Shown piece by piece: positions 10,101 through 12,974 of a stretch of 12,974 nucleotides of DNA. Below the pieces are notes generated by a model that saw only the letters and a program-made list of their open reading frames with translations, was not told where the DNA came from and did not search any database. How positions within the stretch are numbered: the first letter of the stretch is position 1; every line of letters begins with the position of its first letter. The stretch covers positions 1 through 12,974 of the forward strand of contig NAOQ01000019.1 in NCBI GenBank assembly GCA_002751075.1, written 5' to 3'. A program made the translations under genes and the position numbers. This DNA comes from Ichthyophonus hoferi (Eukaryota; Opisthokonta; Ichthyosporea; Ichthyophonida; Ichthyophonidae).

Positions 10101-12943
10101 ATATCCACTGGTTCGAGAAAAGGGTAGGCACTCTCATGCTTCATGAGGTCGGTGTGTAGGGGCATCATATCCTCAAGAACATTTTGAGGTGTATAACGTG
10201 GCTCAATAGGGGTAGGTGCTATTTTCTCCACCTTCACCTCCTCTTTAATGACTGGGGCCGCCGGCGTCAACGTGGGCGTGGAGCTGTTAGCGCTGGCTTC
10301 GGGTGTACTCGCTTGGGGCTTAATATCCTGTGCGTAATAAGTGTATAAAATCGGCTGGGGTAAATATCGTGCTATTATATTGACTTTGCATTAATCTAAC
10401 ATATCGATCGTATATGTACGCACATACATGCATAAGCAGGTTTTTAAGACGTATGTATTGATATGAATATCCAAATAGAAATGGACATGTAAATGAAAAC
10501 GCAAATATATACATATGTGTATATATGGCCATCCATATATACAAATGCAATGTATCAGCCCCATGCCTATAACAGGCTTGTCTCTTATTTCTGTGTCATT
10601 GTAATTAAAGACAAACTCAATCATGCACCATAAGGCCATAAACAGGTACACTATATCCTCTACCCAAACAAATATTAAACACCAGCTCTTATATAAGGGG
10701 ATCACCCTCAATGAGCAAGTAATGCCACATCAGTAACCGGATCAACAGCTGCGTCCTTAGAAGCCAAAGTAAGGTTTTCAAAACACTAACCCAGAAAAAT
10801 AATAAAGCATATAACATAAAAACTAAAATAACAAACTCAATAAATTACGTACATGGGTAATATTGTTAGTGGGTGCCGCGGATGCAGCGGGTTCAGCAGC
10901 GGGAGTGGTCGGAACTGATTGGTTGTTAGCAGCGGCAGCTTGGCGTTGGCTCAGGTTTTTCTCACGCATACGAGCAAAGAATGGAAGAAAAACTGGATTT
11001 GTAGAGTTGTGTTGAATAAAGAAGCTCTCCTGTGCTGTCAATGGTTGTTTGGCACCTTGCTTCTTCAGCAATTGTACTAACTGTAAAGGACCAATTAGGT
11101 GACAGGTCAATATTTGTCCCTTGTAAAACTAAGATACTCAATTTTGTAGAGTGGTTAACAAGTATCAAATTTTGTTTATATGCATATAATAACAGATGAG
11201 TATATGCATGTAATGTTACTTATTGGGTGTATTGTTTGTCATATTTTAGGGCACTTTTATGTATATGCAAATTTACTCATAGGAGTATGAGAACGGCCAA
11301 CTGCAACATGTTTTTTTCAAACAATAAACAAACCTTAATAAAAATCTGTCCATTTTGTGGGCTCATAGTTTGTAAGAAAGCCTGAAGCATAGATGGACCT
11401 GACTGCGGTTGAGCTAGGGTTGGGGCCGGAGGTGGCTGACTCTGGTTTGGAGTCTGGTTCTGTTGTTGCGGCTGCTGTTGCTGCTGTTGCTGTTGCTGCT
11501 GCTGTTGTTGCTGTTGTTGCTGTTGTTGCTGTTGCTGTAGTTGTTGTTGCTGTTGTTGCATTAGTTGTTGCTGTTGCTGTTGCTGTTGCTGTAGTTGTTG
11601 CTGTTGCTGTAATTGCTGTTGTTGCTGTATTTGTTGCTGTAGCTGTTGCTGCTGTAGTAATAGTAACTGTTGCTTCTGTAGTTGTTGTAGATTATTGGCT
11701 GATGTAGCAGGTGACATAGGCTGAGTGGGAGGGGTTATTGGATTAAATCTTAGTCCTCCCGTACCATCATCAAGCCGTTGCATTGCCCCAAATGGATCCA
11801 GGGACCCATCTGATTCCAGGCCTTGCTTCGTGGTGTCTGTCAGACCACCTAGGCCTAATCCTTGGGCCTGGATCTGGGCATGAGCTGCGTGCACATGCTG
11901 TATAGTGGCCTGTACGCGATGATATTCCTGAGTGACTGCTTGCTGGGTGTGTAGCAGATTTTGCAACTGACTCATAATCTGTGTCTTGTGACCTGGAGCT
12001 AAACTATCGCCACTTTGTAATTGTAACTGGGCAAACTGAACTTGGTTCTGCATTTTCCCCAGGGTTATCTGTAAGTGCTGCTTACGAGCTACCAGGGCCG
12101 GGAGAGTGGCCAACACTGATAACGTACCTCCTTGATTGGGTGTACCTGAAATGCCAGATATCTGATTGAGTCCCTGATTAAGTCCCTGATTAAGTCCCTG
12201 ATTGAGTCCCCGATTAAGTCCCTGATTGAGTCCCTGATTGAGTCCCTGATTGAGTCCTTGGTTAAGCCCAGGTGTGGGTACCCCCTGGCCCAGACCTTGA
12301 ATGAACATTTGATTGAGATTCTGGTTAAGGGTTTGGTTAAGCCCTGGAGTGAGGCCTGGATTGAGTGTTGGATTAAACACCTGGTTCAGAGCTCGTGTCG
12401 GGGTACCTAAAAACCCAGGGGTGGTAGTAGTAGCGCCACCCGCTGTACTTGCATTGGGAGTCGGTGGAGCCCTGAAAACAGGAAGATTGCTTGGTGAACC
12501 TACACTTTGTAGACCCAGCTGGGGTGTCTCTGTAAAGGCGGAGAGAGAAGGTTTGTACTTGTCAATTCGGTTGTATTATCATGTATGAGAGCAATAAGAC
12601 ATGGTGATATGGGTGAGCTTATGATAGCATAAAGGTTATGTAGGGTTAGATGTGTATGTGTTTGTGAAGAAAAAATATGTATGGATTGTACTTTACATAT
12701 GTGTGTTTGCATATACCTCCACGCGTGTAAATGAATAACCCAGCCACTGATTGTCTTATTGTGATGAAAGAAAGGTGAAAGAGTAATAATAATAATAATA
12801 ATAATAAAACAATACACATGAAAAATCCACGTACGTGATTGACCCGAAGGAGCCATAAAATCAGCCGAGATACTAAGCTTGGCAGCATCCTGTGCCTTTT
12901 TTAGCTTGTATATTTTCTCAGCCAGTAAGTGATAATACTTGTC
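1..12943 (-). CDS. CREBBP/EP300: CBP/p300-type histone acetyltransferase and transcriptional co-activator, partial, 19 exons
   Basis: Joined exons, in coding order: 12943-12835, 12529-11334, 11080-10853, 10327-10082, 9671-9479, 8683-8533, 8289-8118, 7893-7743, 7353-7188, 6997-6940, 6294-6164, 5007-4806, 4459-4231, 4049-3868, 3413-3315, 2707-2552, 2450-2327, 1813-1437, 1197-1. They keep one frame over 1789 codons with no stop, and all phases agree. Seen: end of KIX, bromodomain, RING/PHD-like module, HAT, ZZ and TAZ2, in family order. Family knowledge: CBP/p300 proteins are nuclear; they are recruited by transcription factors through TAZ, KIX and NCBD, and acetylate histones (H3K27, H3K18 and others) and non-histone proteins with acetyl-CoA. 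Both ends are outside the window (TAZ1 and the KIX N-part upstream, C-terminus and stop downstream), so no promoter, start codon or polyadenylation site is seen. The identification is very secure; some exact splice sites are less so. Confidence 0.96.
1198..1436 (-). other. Intron between the TAZ2 exon and C-terminal exon
   Basis: 239 nt, GTATGT...AACAG. AT-rich with a short purine run near the donor. The pyrimidine tract at the acceptor is weak. Nothing else seen. Confidence 0.85.
1437..1813 (-). CDS. CREBBP/EP300: Exon r: TAZ2 zinc finger and basic C-terminal helix
   Basis: About 125 codons. After an Ala/Lys helix (AAKAAAEAKEKTARLRN) come three HCCC zinc sites: HSCKCSDTTCTVEFC, HTRTCKLGRNCGTC and HAETCKAPLGCAFPFC, matching the three TAZ2 sites of human CBP (HACQC..., HTKGC..., HAKHC...). 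The second site has a loop two residues shorter than human. The domain continues into a basic helix (KKLLKARKHQKMARRRAMKQ). TAZ2 binds activators such as p53 and E1A in known relatives. One exon codes the whole domain. Acceptor is TCCCTCTTCAG; donor GTATGT, phase 0. Confidence 0.96.
1814..2326 (-). other. Intron between the ZZ and TAZ2 exons
   Basis: 513 nt, GTAAGT...TTCAG with a good pyrimidine tract. It contains an AT-rich stretch with a short TTA/TAT run near 2125-2145 and small palindromes around TGCATGCA at 2246-2253. No gene or element seen; open frames here are chance read-through of the flanking exons. Confidence 0.85.
2327..2450 (-). CDS. CREBBP/EP300: Exon q: second half of the ZZ finger and acidic linker
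   Basis: Encodes DFDLCTTCYKTKKHEHDMVQ, matching human DYDLCINCYNTKSHAHKMVK, with the third Cys pair and the HxH zinc ligands kept. An acidic linker (DVLDDDTEEVAKAG) follows, as human has GLDDE at this point. Together with the exon before, all ZZ zinc ligands are present; ZZ domains bind histone H3 tails or SUMO in relatives. Acceptor is TTGCTTTACAG; donor GTAAGT leaves phase 1. Confidence 0.95.
2552..2707 (-). CDS. CREBBP/EP300: Exon p: end of the HAT region and first half of the ZZ finger
   Basis: Starts FNTLRNSRHSSMMFLWHMHH (human FSSLRRSKWSTLCMLVELHT), then DFTCNDCDGRMGALDPRFHC and PICE. The TCNDC and HCPIC pairs are the first two Cys pairs of the ZZ finger. The loop between them is three residues longer than in human (CNECKHHVETRWHC). 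Acceptor is CACCCCCTTGCAG; donor GTTGGT is in phase 0, cutting ZZ right after PICE. Confidence 0.95.
2708..3314 (-). other. Intron within the HAT C-terminal region
   Basis: 607 nt, GTATAA...TTGCAG. The plus strand is purine-rich (GAAAGAGAGAGG-type stretches near 2915-2930), so the transcript strand is pyrimidine-rich in places. No coding or RNA gene signal seen. Confidence 0.82.
3315..3413 (-). CDS. CREBBP/EP300: Exon o: C-terminal HAT segment (DLLDGREVFLNLAR)
   Basis: 33 codons, phase 0 at both ends: MDRGTDDPNPVIRNDLLDGR, then EVFLNLARENKYQ. It aligns with human IVDPDPLLSCDLMDGRDAFLTLARDKHWE. Acceptor is GGGGGCAG, without a strong pyrimidine tract; donor GTATAACC is weak. Homology and phase still place both ends well. 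Confidence 0.92.
3414..3867 (-). other. Intron starting inside a TG microsatellite
   Basis: 454 nt, GTATGTGTG...GGCAG. The donor runs straight into (TG)13 on the coding strand. The rest is ordinary AT-rich intron sequence with no recognisable element. Confidence 0.85.
3839..3864. repeat. (CA)13 microsatellite
   Basis: Perfect CA dinucleotide run of 26 bases on the plus strand (TG on the coding strand). It begins two bases after the GTAT-containing donor start of the intron. Confidence 0.98.
3868..4049 (-). CDS. CREBBP/EP300: Exon n: Lys-rich autoregulatory loop and following HAT strand
   Basis: Starts NTPNHKKAAKNSKKGTAKKK, then DLMAVLLEHMQRNKDVFFVV, matching human DLSQKLYATMEKHKEVFFVI. The basic stretch parallels the human loop (AKKKNNKKTNKNKSS) in composition, not in sequence, and seems shorter. 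Acceptor is ACAATTAG. The donor GTATGTGTGTG is the first part of a TG repeat that fills the start of the intron. Confidence 0.93.
4231..4459 (-). CDS. CREBBP/EP300: Exon m: HAT helices and acidic start of the regulatory loop
   Basis: Encodes GVIEKFGDILSMSSELTTAR, then MYGDHWADIIEQSIQRLSEE, aligning with human DYKDIFKQATEDRLTSAKEL and FEGDFWPNVLEESIKELEQE. It continues with a Glu-rich run and ends Ser/Lys-rich (SSSMNKKSSKK). In human p300 the following Lys-rich loop is autoinhibitory and becomes autoacetylated. Acceptor is CTTACGCAG. Donor GTAATT leaves phase 1. Confidence 0.94.
4460..4805 (-). other. Intron in the HAT domain
   Basis: 346 nt, GTAGCC...CGCAG. The half near the donor is pyrimidine-rich on the coding strand (runs of CTTTTT, plus-strand AGAAAAAGAAAAAG at about 4669-4682). 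It holds one copy of a 17-base sequence that recurs at 6489. No gene seen. Confidence 0.85.
4806..5007 (-). CDS. CREBBP/EP300: Exon l: HAT catalytic core
   Basis: Reads LRTPIYHELLTCYMQYSRDH, then GYAWAHIWACPPSAGDDYMF, HCHPEEQRTPKPKRLQEWYR. Conserved points against p300: the Arg of LRT (R1410, CoA contact), the Trp of HIW (W1436), and the Trp-Tyr of EWY (W1466/Y1467, with Tyr acting as general acid). This is the best-conserved exon in the window and argues that the enzyme is active. Acceptor is CACCTCCCAG; donor GTAGCC, phase 0. Confidence 0.97.
5008..6163 (-). other. Largest intron of the window, HAT core
   Basis: 1156 nt, GTAATT...CCCAG. Strongly AT-rich. It contains an A9T6 run at 5687-5701, an 8-bp hairpin at 5637-5659 and a G-run near 6144-6154. 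Open frames are short and start without homology; the longest, on the plus strand at 5331-5549, has no recognisable protein. I see no RNA gene or transposon. Confidence 0.82.
5637..5659. repeat. Small inverted repeat (8-bp arms, 7-base loop)
   Basis: TTTTATGG and CCATAAAA flank AAGAAAA. It is a perfect short hairpin in an AT-rich intron; no run of U is positioned to make it a terminator, and it may be chance. Confidence 0.6.
6164..6294 (-). CDS. CREBBP/EP300: Exon k: HAT core, acetyl-CoA-binding strand-loop
   Basis: Encodes KIDGVDVCFFGMHLHEYPST, then RIYISYLDSVKFFQPA. The SYLDS motif corresponds to p300 residues 1396-1400, which contact acetyl-CoA, and is fully conserved. The linker between the two motifs is degenerate compared with human SDCPPPNTRR. 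The acceptor ATATTAG is preceded by TACTGAC, a good branch-point candidate. Donor AA/GTAATT leaves phase 2, completed to Lys. Confidence 0.95.
6295..6939 (-). other. GC-AG intron in the HAT domain
   Basis: 645 nt, GCAAGT at the donor and TACTGAC...ATATTAG at the acceptor. It holds an (AT)7 microsatellite at 6435-6449 and one copy of the 17-base repeat at 6489-6505. No gene seen. Confidence 0.8.
6435..6449. repeat. (AT)7 microsatellite
   Basis: Fifteen bases of alternating AT within an intron. Confidence 0.9.
6940..6997 (-). CDS. CREBBP/EP300: Exon j: short HAT exon ending at a GC donor
   Basis: Only 58 nt. With the two bases from the exon before it reads RYPDYPKVFPYRHKAIFCFQ, against human RFVDSGEMSESFPYRTKALF. 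The acceptor CCATTTTGCAG at 6998 keeps frame and gives about human spacing. The exon ends CAG/GCAAGT, the usual consensus of a GC-AG intron; no GT donor is available that keeps the conserved FCFQ-KIDGVDV junction. Confidence 0.82.
6998..7187 (-). other. Intron with a decoy acceptor
   Basis: 190 nt, GTTAGC...TTTTGCAG. A long pyrimidine tract (complement of about 7042-7070) ends at TAAATAG, an AG at 7037-7036 that lies 38 bases before the acceptor I use. Confidence 0.75.
7188..7353 (-). CDS. CREBBP/EP300: Exon i: N-terminal part of the acetyltransferase domain
   Basis: Encodes LSDLLEERIAKLIKKYQKDH and then TPVTIRCCLNVDKEYETPLG, aligning with human LGNHLEDRVNKFLRRQNHPE and VFVRVVASSDKTVEVKPG. 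It covers the first helix and first strands of the HAT fold, one of its more variable parts. Acceptor is CTTCAACACAG. The donor at AAAAG/GTTAGC leaves two bases (AG) that need one base, A, from the next exon to make Arg; this decides the next acceptor. Confidence 0.9.
7354..7742 (-). other. Intron between the PHD and HAT exons
   Basis: 389 nt, GTTAGT...ACACAG. It has several TATATACA/GTATATA stretches near 7384-7440 and 7505-7575, typical AT-rich intron sequence. No gene seen. Confidence 0.85.
7743..7893 (-). CDS. CREBBP/EP300: Exon h: PHD-finger half of the module
   Basis: Starts WVECSGCKMRLHSICRLH, then LYCAKCEVEKN, matching human FVDCKECGRKMHQICVLH and FVCDNC. The CxxC, HxxC, His and CxxC zinc positions are all kept. 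The downstream part (KDTWKSWVHFSAE) leads into the acetyltransferase domain and is not obviously similar to the human KKTGRPRKENKFSAK linker, except for the FSA. Acceptor is GCACAG; donor GTTAGT leaves phase 1. Confidence 0.95.
8002..8039. repeat. Imperfect ATGT/ATGC tetranucleotide repeat
   Basis: About 38 bases of GTAT/GCAT units inside the 224-nt intron 7894-8117. It is mostly alternating purine-pyrimidine. Confidence 0.88.
8118..8289 (-). CDS. CREBBP/EP300: Exon g: middle of the RING/PHD module (CEKC knuckle) and linker
   Basis: 57 codons plus one base, starting after TATACTAG. It encodes NACEKCYNENESSSEVELSE and ends KKVNDHLEYEP. CEKC matches the CEKCF of human CBP, and FEKKVNDHLEYEP matches FEKKKNDTLDPEP. 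The stretch between is Ser/Glu-rich and differs in sequence from human. Donor is GTAAGAAC, phase 0. In human proteins this module helps regulate HAT activity and substrate access. Confidence 0.93.
8533..8683 (-). CDS. CREBBP/EP300: Exon f: bromodomain tail and first part of the RING/PHD-like module
   Basis: Encodes VIKTKMADLGYCC, then PVWCSGVLCNYSMVPRDSVY, aligning with human EIDPVMQSLGYCC and TLCCYGKQLCTIPRDAAYY. This is the start of the Cys-rich RING fold that packs on the HAT domain. One Cys of the human CC pair in the second motif is absent (WC-SGVLC). The start is chosen at ACACAG because it gives the same spacing from the bromodomain to YCC as human; an in-frame acceptor nine bases upstream (CTGTAG) is also possible. 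Donor is GTAAGT, phase 2. Confidence 0.85.
8684..9478 (-). other. Intron between the bromodomain and RING/PHD exons
   Basis: 795 nt, GTAGGT...ACACAG. AT-rich, with short tetranucleotide-like TATACATA tracts near 9010-9035. Open frames on the minus strand are short and without homology. Nothing else seen. Confidence 0.82.
9479..9671 (-). CDS. CREBBP/EP300: Exon e: rest of the bromodomain (helices A-C)
   Basis: Starts DYPDIVKCPMDFRTIKEKLE, matching human DYFDIVKNPMDLSTIKRKLD, and ends EKYFEDG. The acetyl-lysine-binding Asn is kept in KIYNRRTHIVY (human WLYNRKTSRVY), as is the Tyr of PDY in the ZA loop, so the pocket looks functional. Overall identity to human is moderate, with many surface changes. 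Acceptor is TTCACATAG; donor GTAGGT leaves phase 1. Confidence 0.95.
9672..10081 (-). other. Intron inside the bromodomain
   Basis: 410 nt, GTATGT...CACATAG. No repeat, RNA gene or credible open frame seen. Confidence 0.85.
10082..10327 (-). CDS. CREBBP/EP300: Exon d: acidic/Lys linker and first part of the bromodomain (helix Z, ZA loop)
   Basis: 82 codons, phase 0 at both ends (acceptor ACGCACAG, donor GTATGT). A Pro/Thr/Ala stretch and IKEEVKVEKIAPTPIEPRY lead into the bromodomain at about residue 561 (VLEDMMPLHTDLMKHESAYP). The ZA loop reads YPFLEPVDIVLLNIP against human LPFRQPVDPQLLGIP, so the LPF-shelf position is YPF here. The intron falls exactly between NIP and DYPDIV. Bromodomains bind acetyl-lysine, in CBP/p300 on histones and on the protein's own autoacetylated loop. 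Confidence 0.93.
10328..10852 (-). other. Intron upstream of the bromodomain exon
   Basis: 525 nt, GTACGT...GCACAG. It contains TATACATATGTGTATATAT palindrome-like stretches around 10507-10540. Two overlapping minus-strand frames here encode Tyr/Ile/Cys-rich chance peptides. Confidence 0.82.
10853..11080 (-). CDS. CREBBP/EP300: Exon c: helical then Ala/Pro-rich linker before the bromodomain
   Basis: 76 codons in phase 0 at both ends (acceptor TCCTTTACAG; donor GTACGTAA after a His codon). The first half, LVQLLKKQGAKQPLTAQESF and onward to FLPFFARMREKN, is amphipathic and hydrophobic, unlike the disordered flanks. It continues directly from the last residues of the preceding exon (LQAFLQTMSPQNGQIFIK). 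The second half is Ala, Pro, Thr and Asn-rich and likely disordered. I do not recognise a named domain; it may be a short binding helix specific to this lineage. Confidence 0.82.
11334..12529 (-). CDS. CREBBP/EP300: Exon b: low-complexity linker between KIX and bromodomain (GLNQ repeats, helical stretch, polyQ)
   Basis: About 398 codons, joined in phase 1 after the KIX exon (acceptor CCTTTACAG) and ending in phase 0 at AAG before GTTTGT. In order: a Thr/Pro/Gly-rich start; degenerate then regular GLNQ tetrapeptides; a predicted helical segment rich in Gln, His, Leu and Ala (begins PALVARKQHLQITLGKMQNQ and runs about 80 residues); a Pro/Ser linker with DPFGAMQRLDD; a polyGln tract; then a Pro/Gln stretch leading to MLQAFLQTMSPQNGQIFIK. 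CBP/p300 linkers are long, disordered and Gln-rich, but poorly conserved in sequence. The helical segment matches nothing I recognise. The ATG-less frame is simply the interior of the exon, not a separate gene. Confidence 0.88.
11460..11690 (-). repeat. Polyglutamine tract, mixed CAG/CAA
   Basis: About 75 codons, mostly Gln, with scattered Leu, Ile, Lys, Met and Pro. The longest pure run is a little over 20 Gln, near the downstream end of the tract in the protein. CAG and CAA codons are mixed rather than one pure CAG array, which normally slows slippage. Gln-rich tracts are usual in CBP/p300 linkers and C-termini and are thought to help self-association or activator contacts. The plus-strand Val/Ala-rich open frame over the same bases is only the complement of this tract. 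Confidence 0.95.
12162..12269 (-). repeat. Coding minisatellite: nine GLNQ tetrapeptide units
   Basis: A 12-nt unit is repeated nine times in frame (108 nt), giving GLNQ with one GLNR variant at the fifth unit. On the plus strand the units look like TGATTGAGTCCC with A/G changes at the third position of the Leu codon. More degenerate relatives (TLNQ, NLNQ, GLGQ) lie upstream in the protein, up to about base 12385, so the array has probably grown and decayed repeatedly. The 12-nt period preserves the frame whatever the copy number. Confidence 0.93.
12530..12834 (-). other. Intron after the KIX exon
   Basis: 305 nt, GTACGT...TTTACAG, with a (TAA)8 microsatellite near the donor and a GTGTATGTGTTTGTG stretch at about 12652-12666. 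No gene seen. Confidence 0.85.
12784..12807. repeat. (TAA)8 microsatellite
   Basis: Eight perfect TAA units on the plus strand within the intron that follows the KIX exon. Confidence 0.95.
12835..12943 (-). CDS. CREBBP/EP300: Exon a: C-terminal helix of the KIX domain
   Basis: Residues 1-36 of the visible protein plus one base. The start reads DKYYHLLAEKIYKLKKAQDA, which matches the third KIX helix of CBP (human EYYHLLAEKIYKIQKELEEK). KIX binds activation domains such as phosphorylated CREB KID and MLL. The acceptor is a run of 19 T on the coding strand followed by GGAAATAG. The donor GTACGT leaves phase 1, and the next exon completes a Gln codon. The first two KIX helices must lie in an upstream exon beyond the window. 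Confidence 0.9.
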
Positions 12944-12974
12944 CTATTTCCAAAAAAAAAAAAAAAAAAACATT
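12944..12974 (-). other. Acceptor end of the intron within the KIX coding region
   Basis: On the coding strand this is AATG, then 19 T, then GGAAATAG directly before the exon. The T run is a strong pyrimidine tract, and its exact length is prone to sequencing error. Confidence 0.85.

Noticed and set aside
11393-11707. Plus-strand open frame rich in Val and Ala
   Set aside because: It is the complement of the CAG/CAA polyGln tract in the real minus-strand exon; its composition is fully explained by that.
12162-12269. Regular direct repeats as a CRISPR array or mobile-element end
   Set aside because: Units are 12 nt, contiguous without spacers, and code in-frame GLNQ inside an exon.
1-12943. 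A plant-type HAC acetyltransferase
   Set aside because: HAC proteins lack the KIX and bromodomain that are clearly present here.
1-12974. Transposon, retroelement or virus-derived sequence
   Set aside because: I found no terminal repeats, target-site duplications, or reverse transcriptase, transposase or capsid-like frames on either strand.

Overview
The whole window is the inside of one large, intron-rich eukaryotic gene on the minus strand: a CBP/p300-type transcriptional co-activator and lysine acetyltransferase (CREBBP/EP300 family). It reads from high to low coordinates. I place 19 coding exons (18 complete introns) that join in one open frame of 5367 nt (1789 codons). The gene is cut at both ends. 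The first exon seen (12943-12835) holds the last helix of the KIX domain, so TAZ1 and most of KIX lie beyond base 12974. The last exon (1197-1) is still open at base 1, so the C-terminus and stop lie outside.

Domain order along the protein is: end of KIX; a long low-complexity linker with nine in-frame GLNQ tetrapeptides and a large polyglutamine tract (exon 12529-11334); a helical, then Ala/Pro-rich linker; bromodomain (10327-9479 and a few residues beyond); RING/PHD-like Cys-rich module (8683-7743); acetyltransferase domain (7353-3315, running into 2707-2552), with an acidic then Lys-rich loop inside it; ZZ zinc finger (2707-2327); TAZ2 zinc finger (1813-1437); and a Gln-rich C-terminal region (1197-1) with a possible NCBD/IBiD-like segment. 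This is the canonical metazoan/holozoan CBP/p300 architecture. Plant HAC proteins lack the KIX and bromodomain. The catalytic and zinc-binding positions I could align are kept, so it looks like a working host gene.

The organism is a eukaryote with many introns (101-1156 nt) that are AT-rich and carry simple repeats. The bromodomain and the start of the acetyltransferase domain are clearly more diverged from human than I would expect for a bilaterian. A unicellular holozoan (for example an ichthyosporean) or an early-branching animal fits best, but this is inference and the species cannot be read from the window.

Noncoding sequence is almost all intron. It holds microsatellites ((CA)13, (TAA)8, (AT)7, ATGT-type repeats) and small hairpins. 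I saw no RNA gene, transposon, CRISPR array or convincing nested gene. Seventeen of the 18 inferred introns are GT-AG and one is GC-AG. All junctions are inferred from homology, frame and splice consensus, without transcript data. I found no new multi-gene system. The points worth a second look are splice-site choices, the coding minisatellite and the unassigned C-terminal segments.
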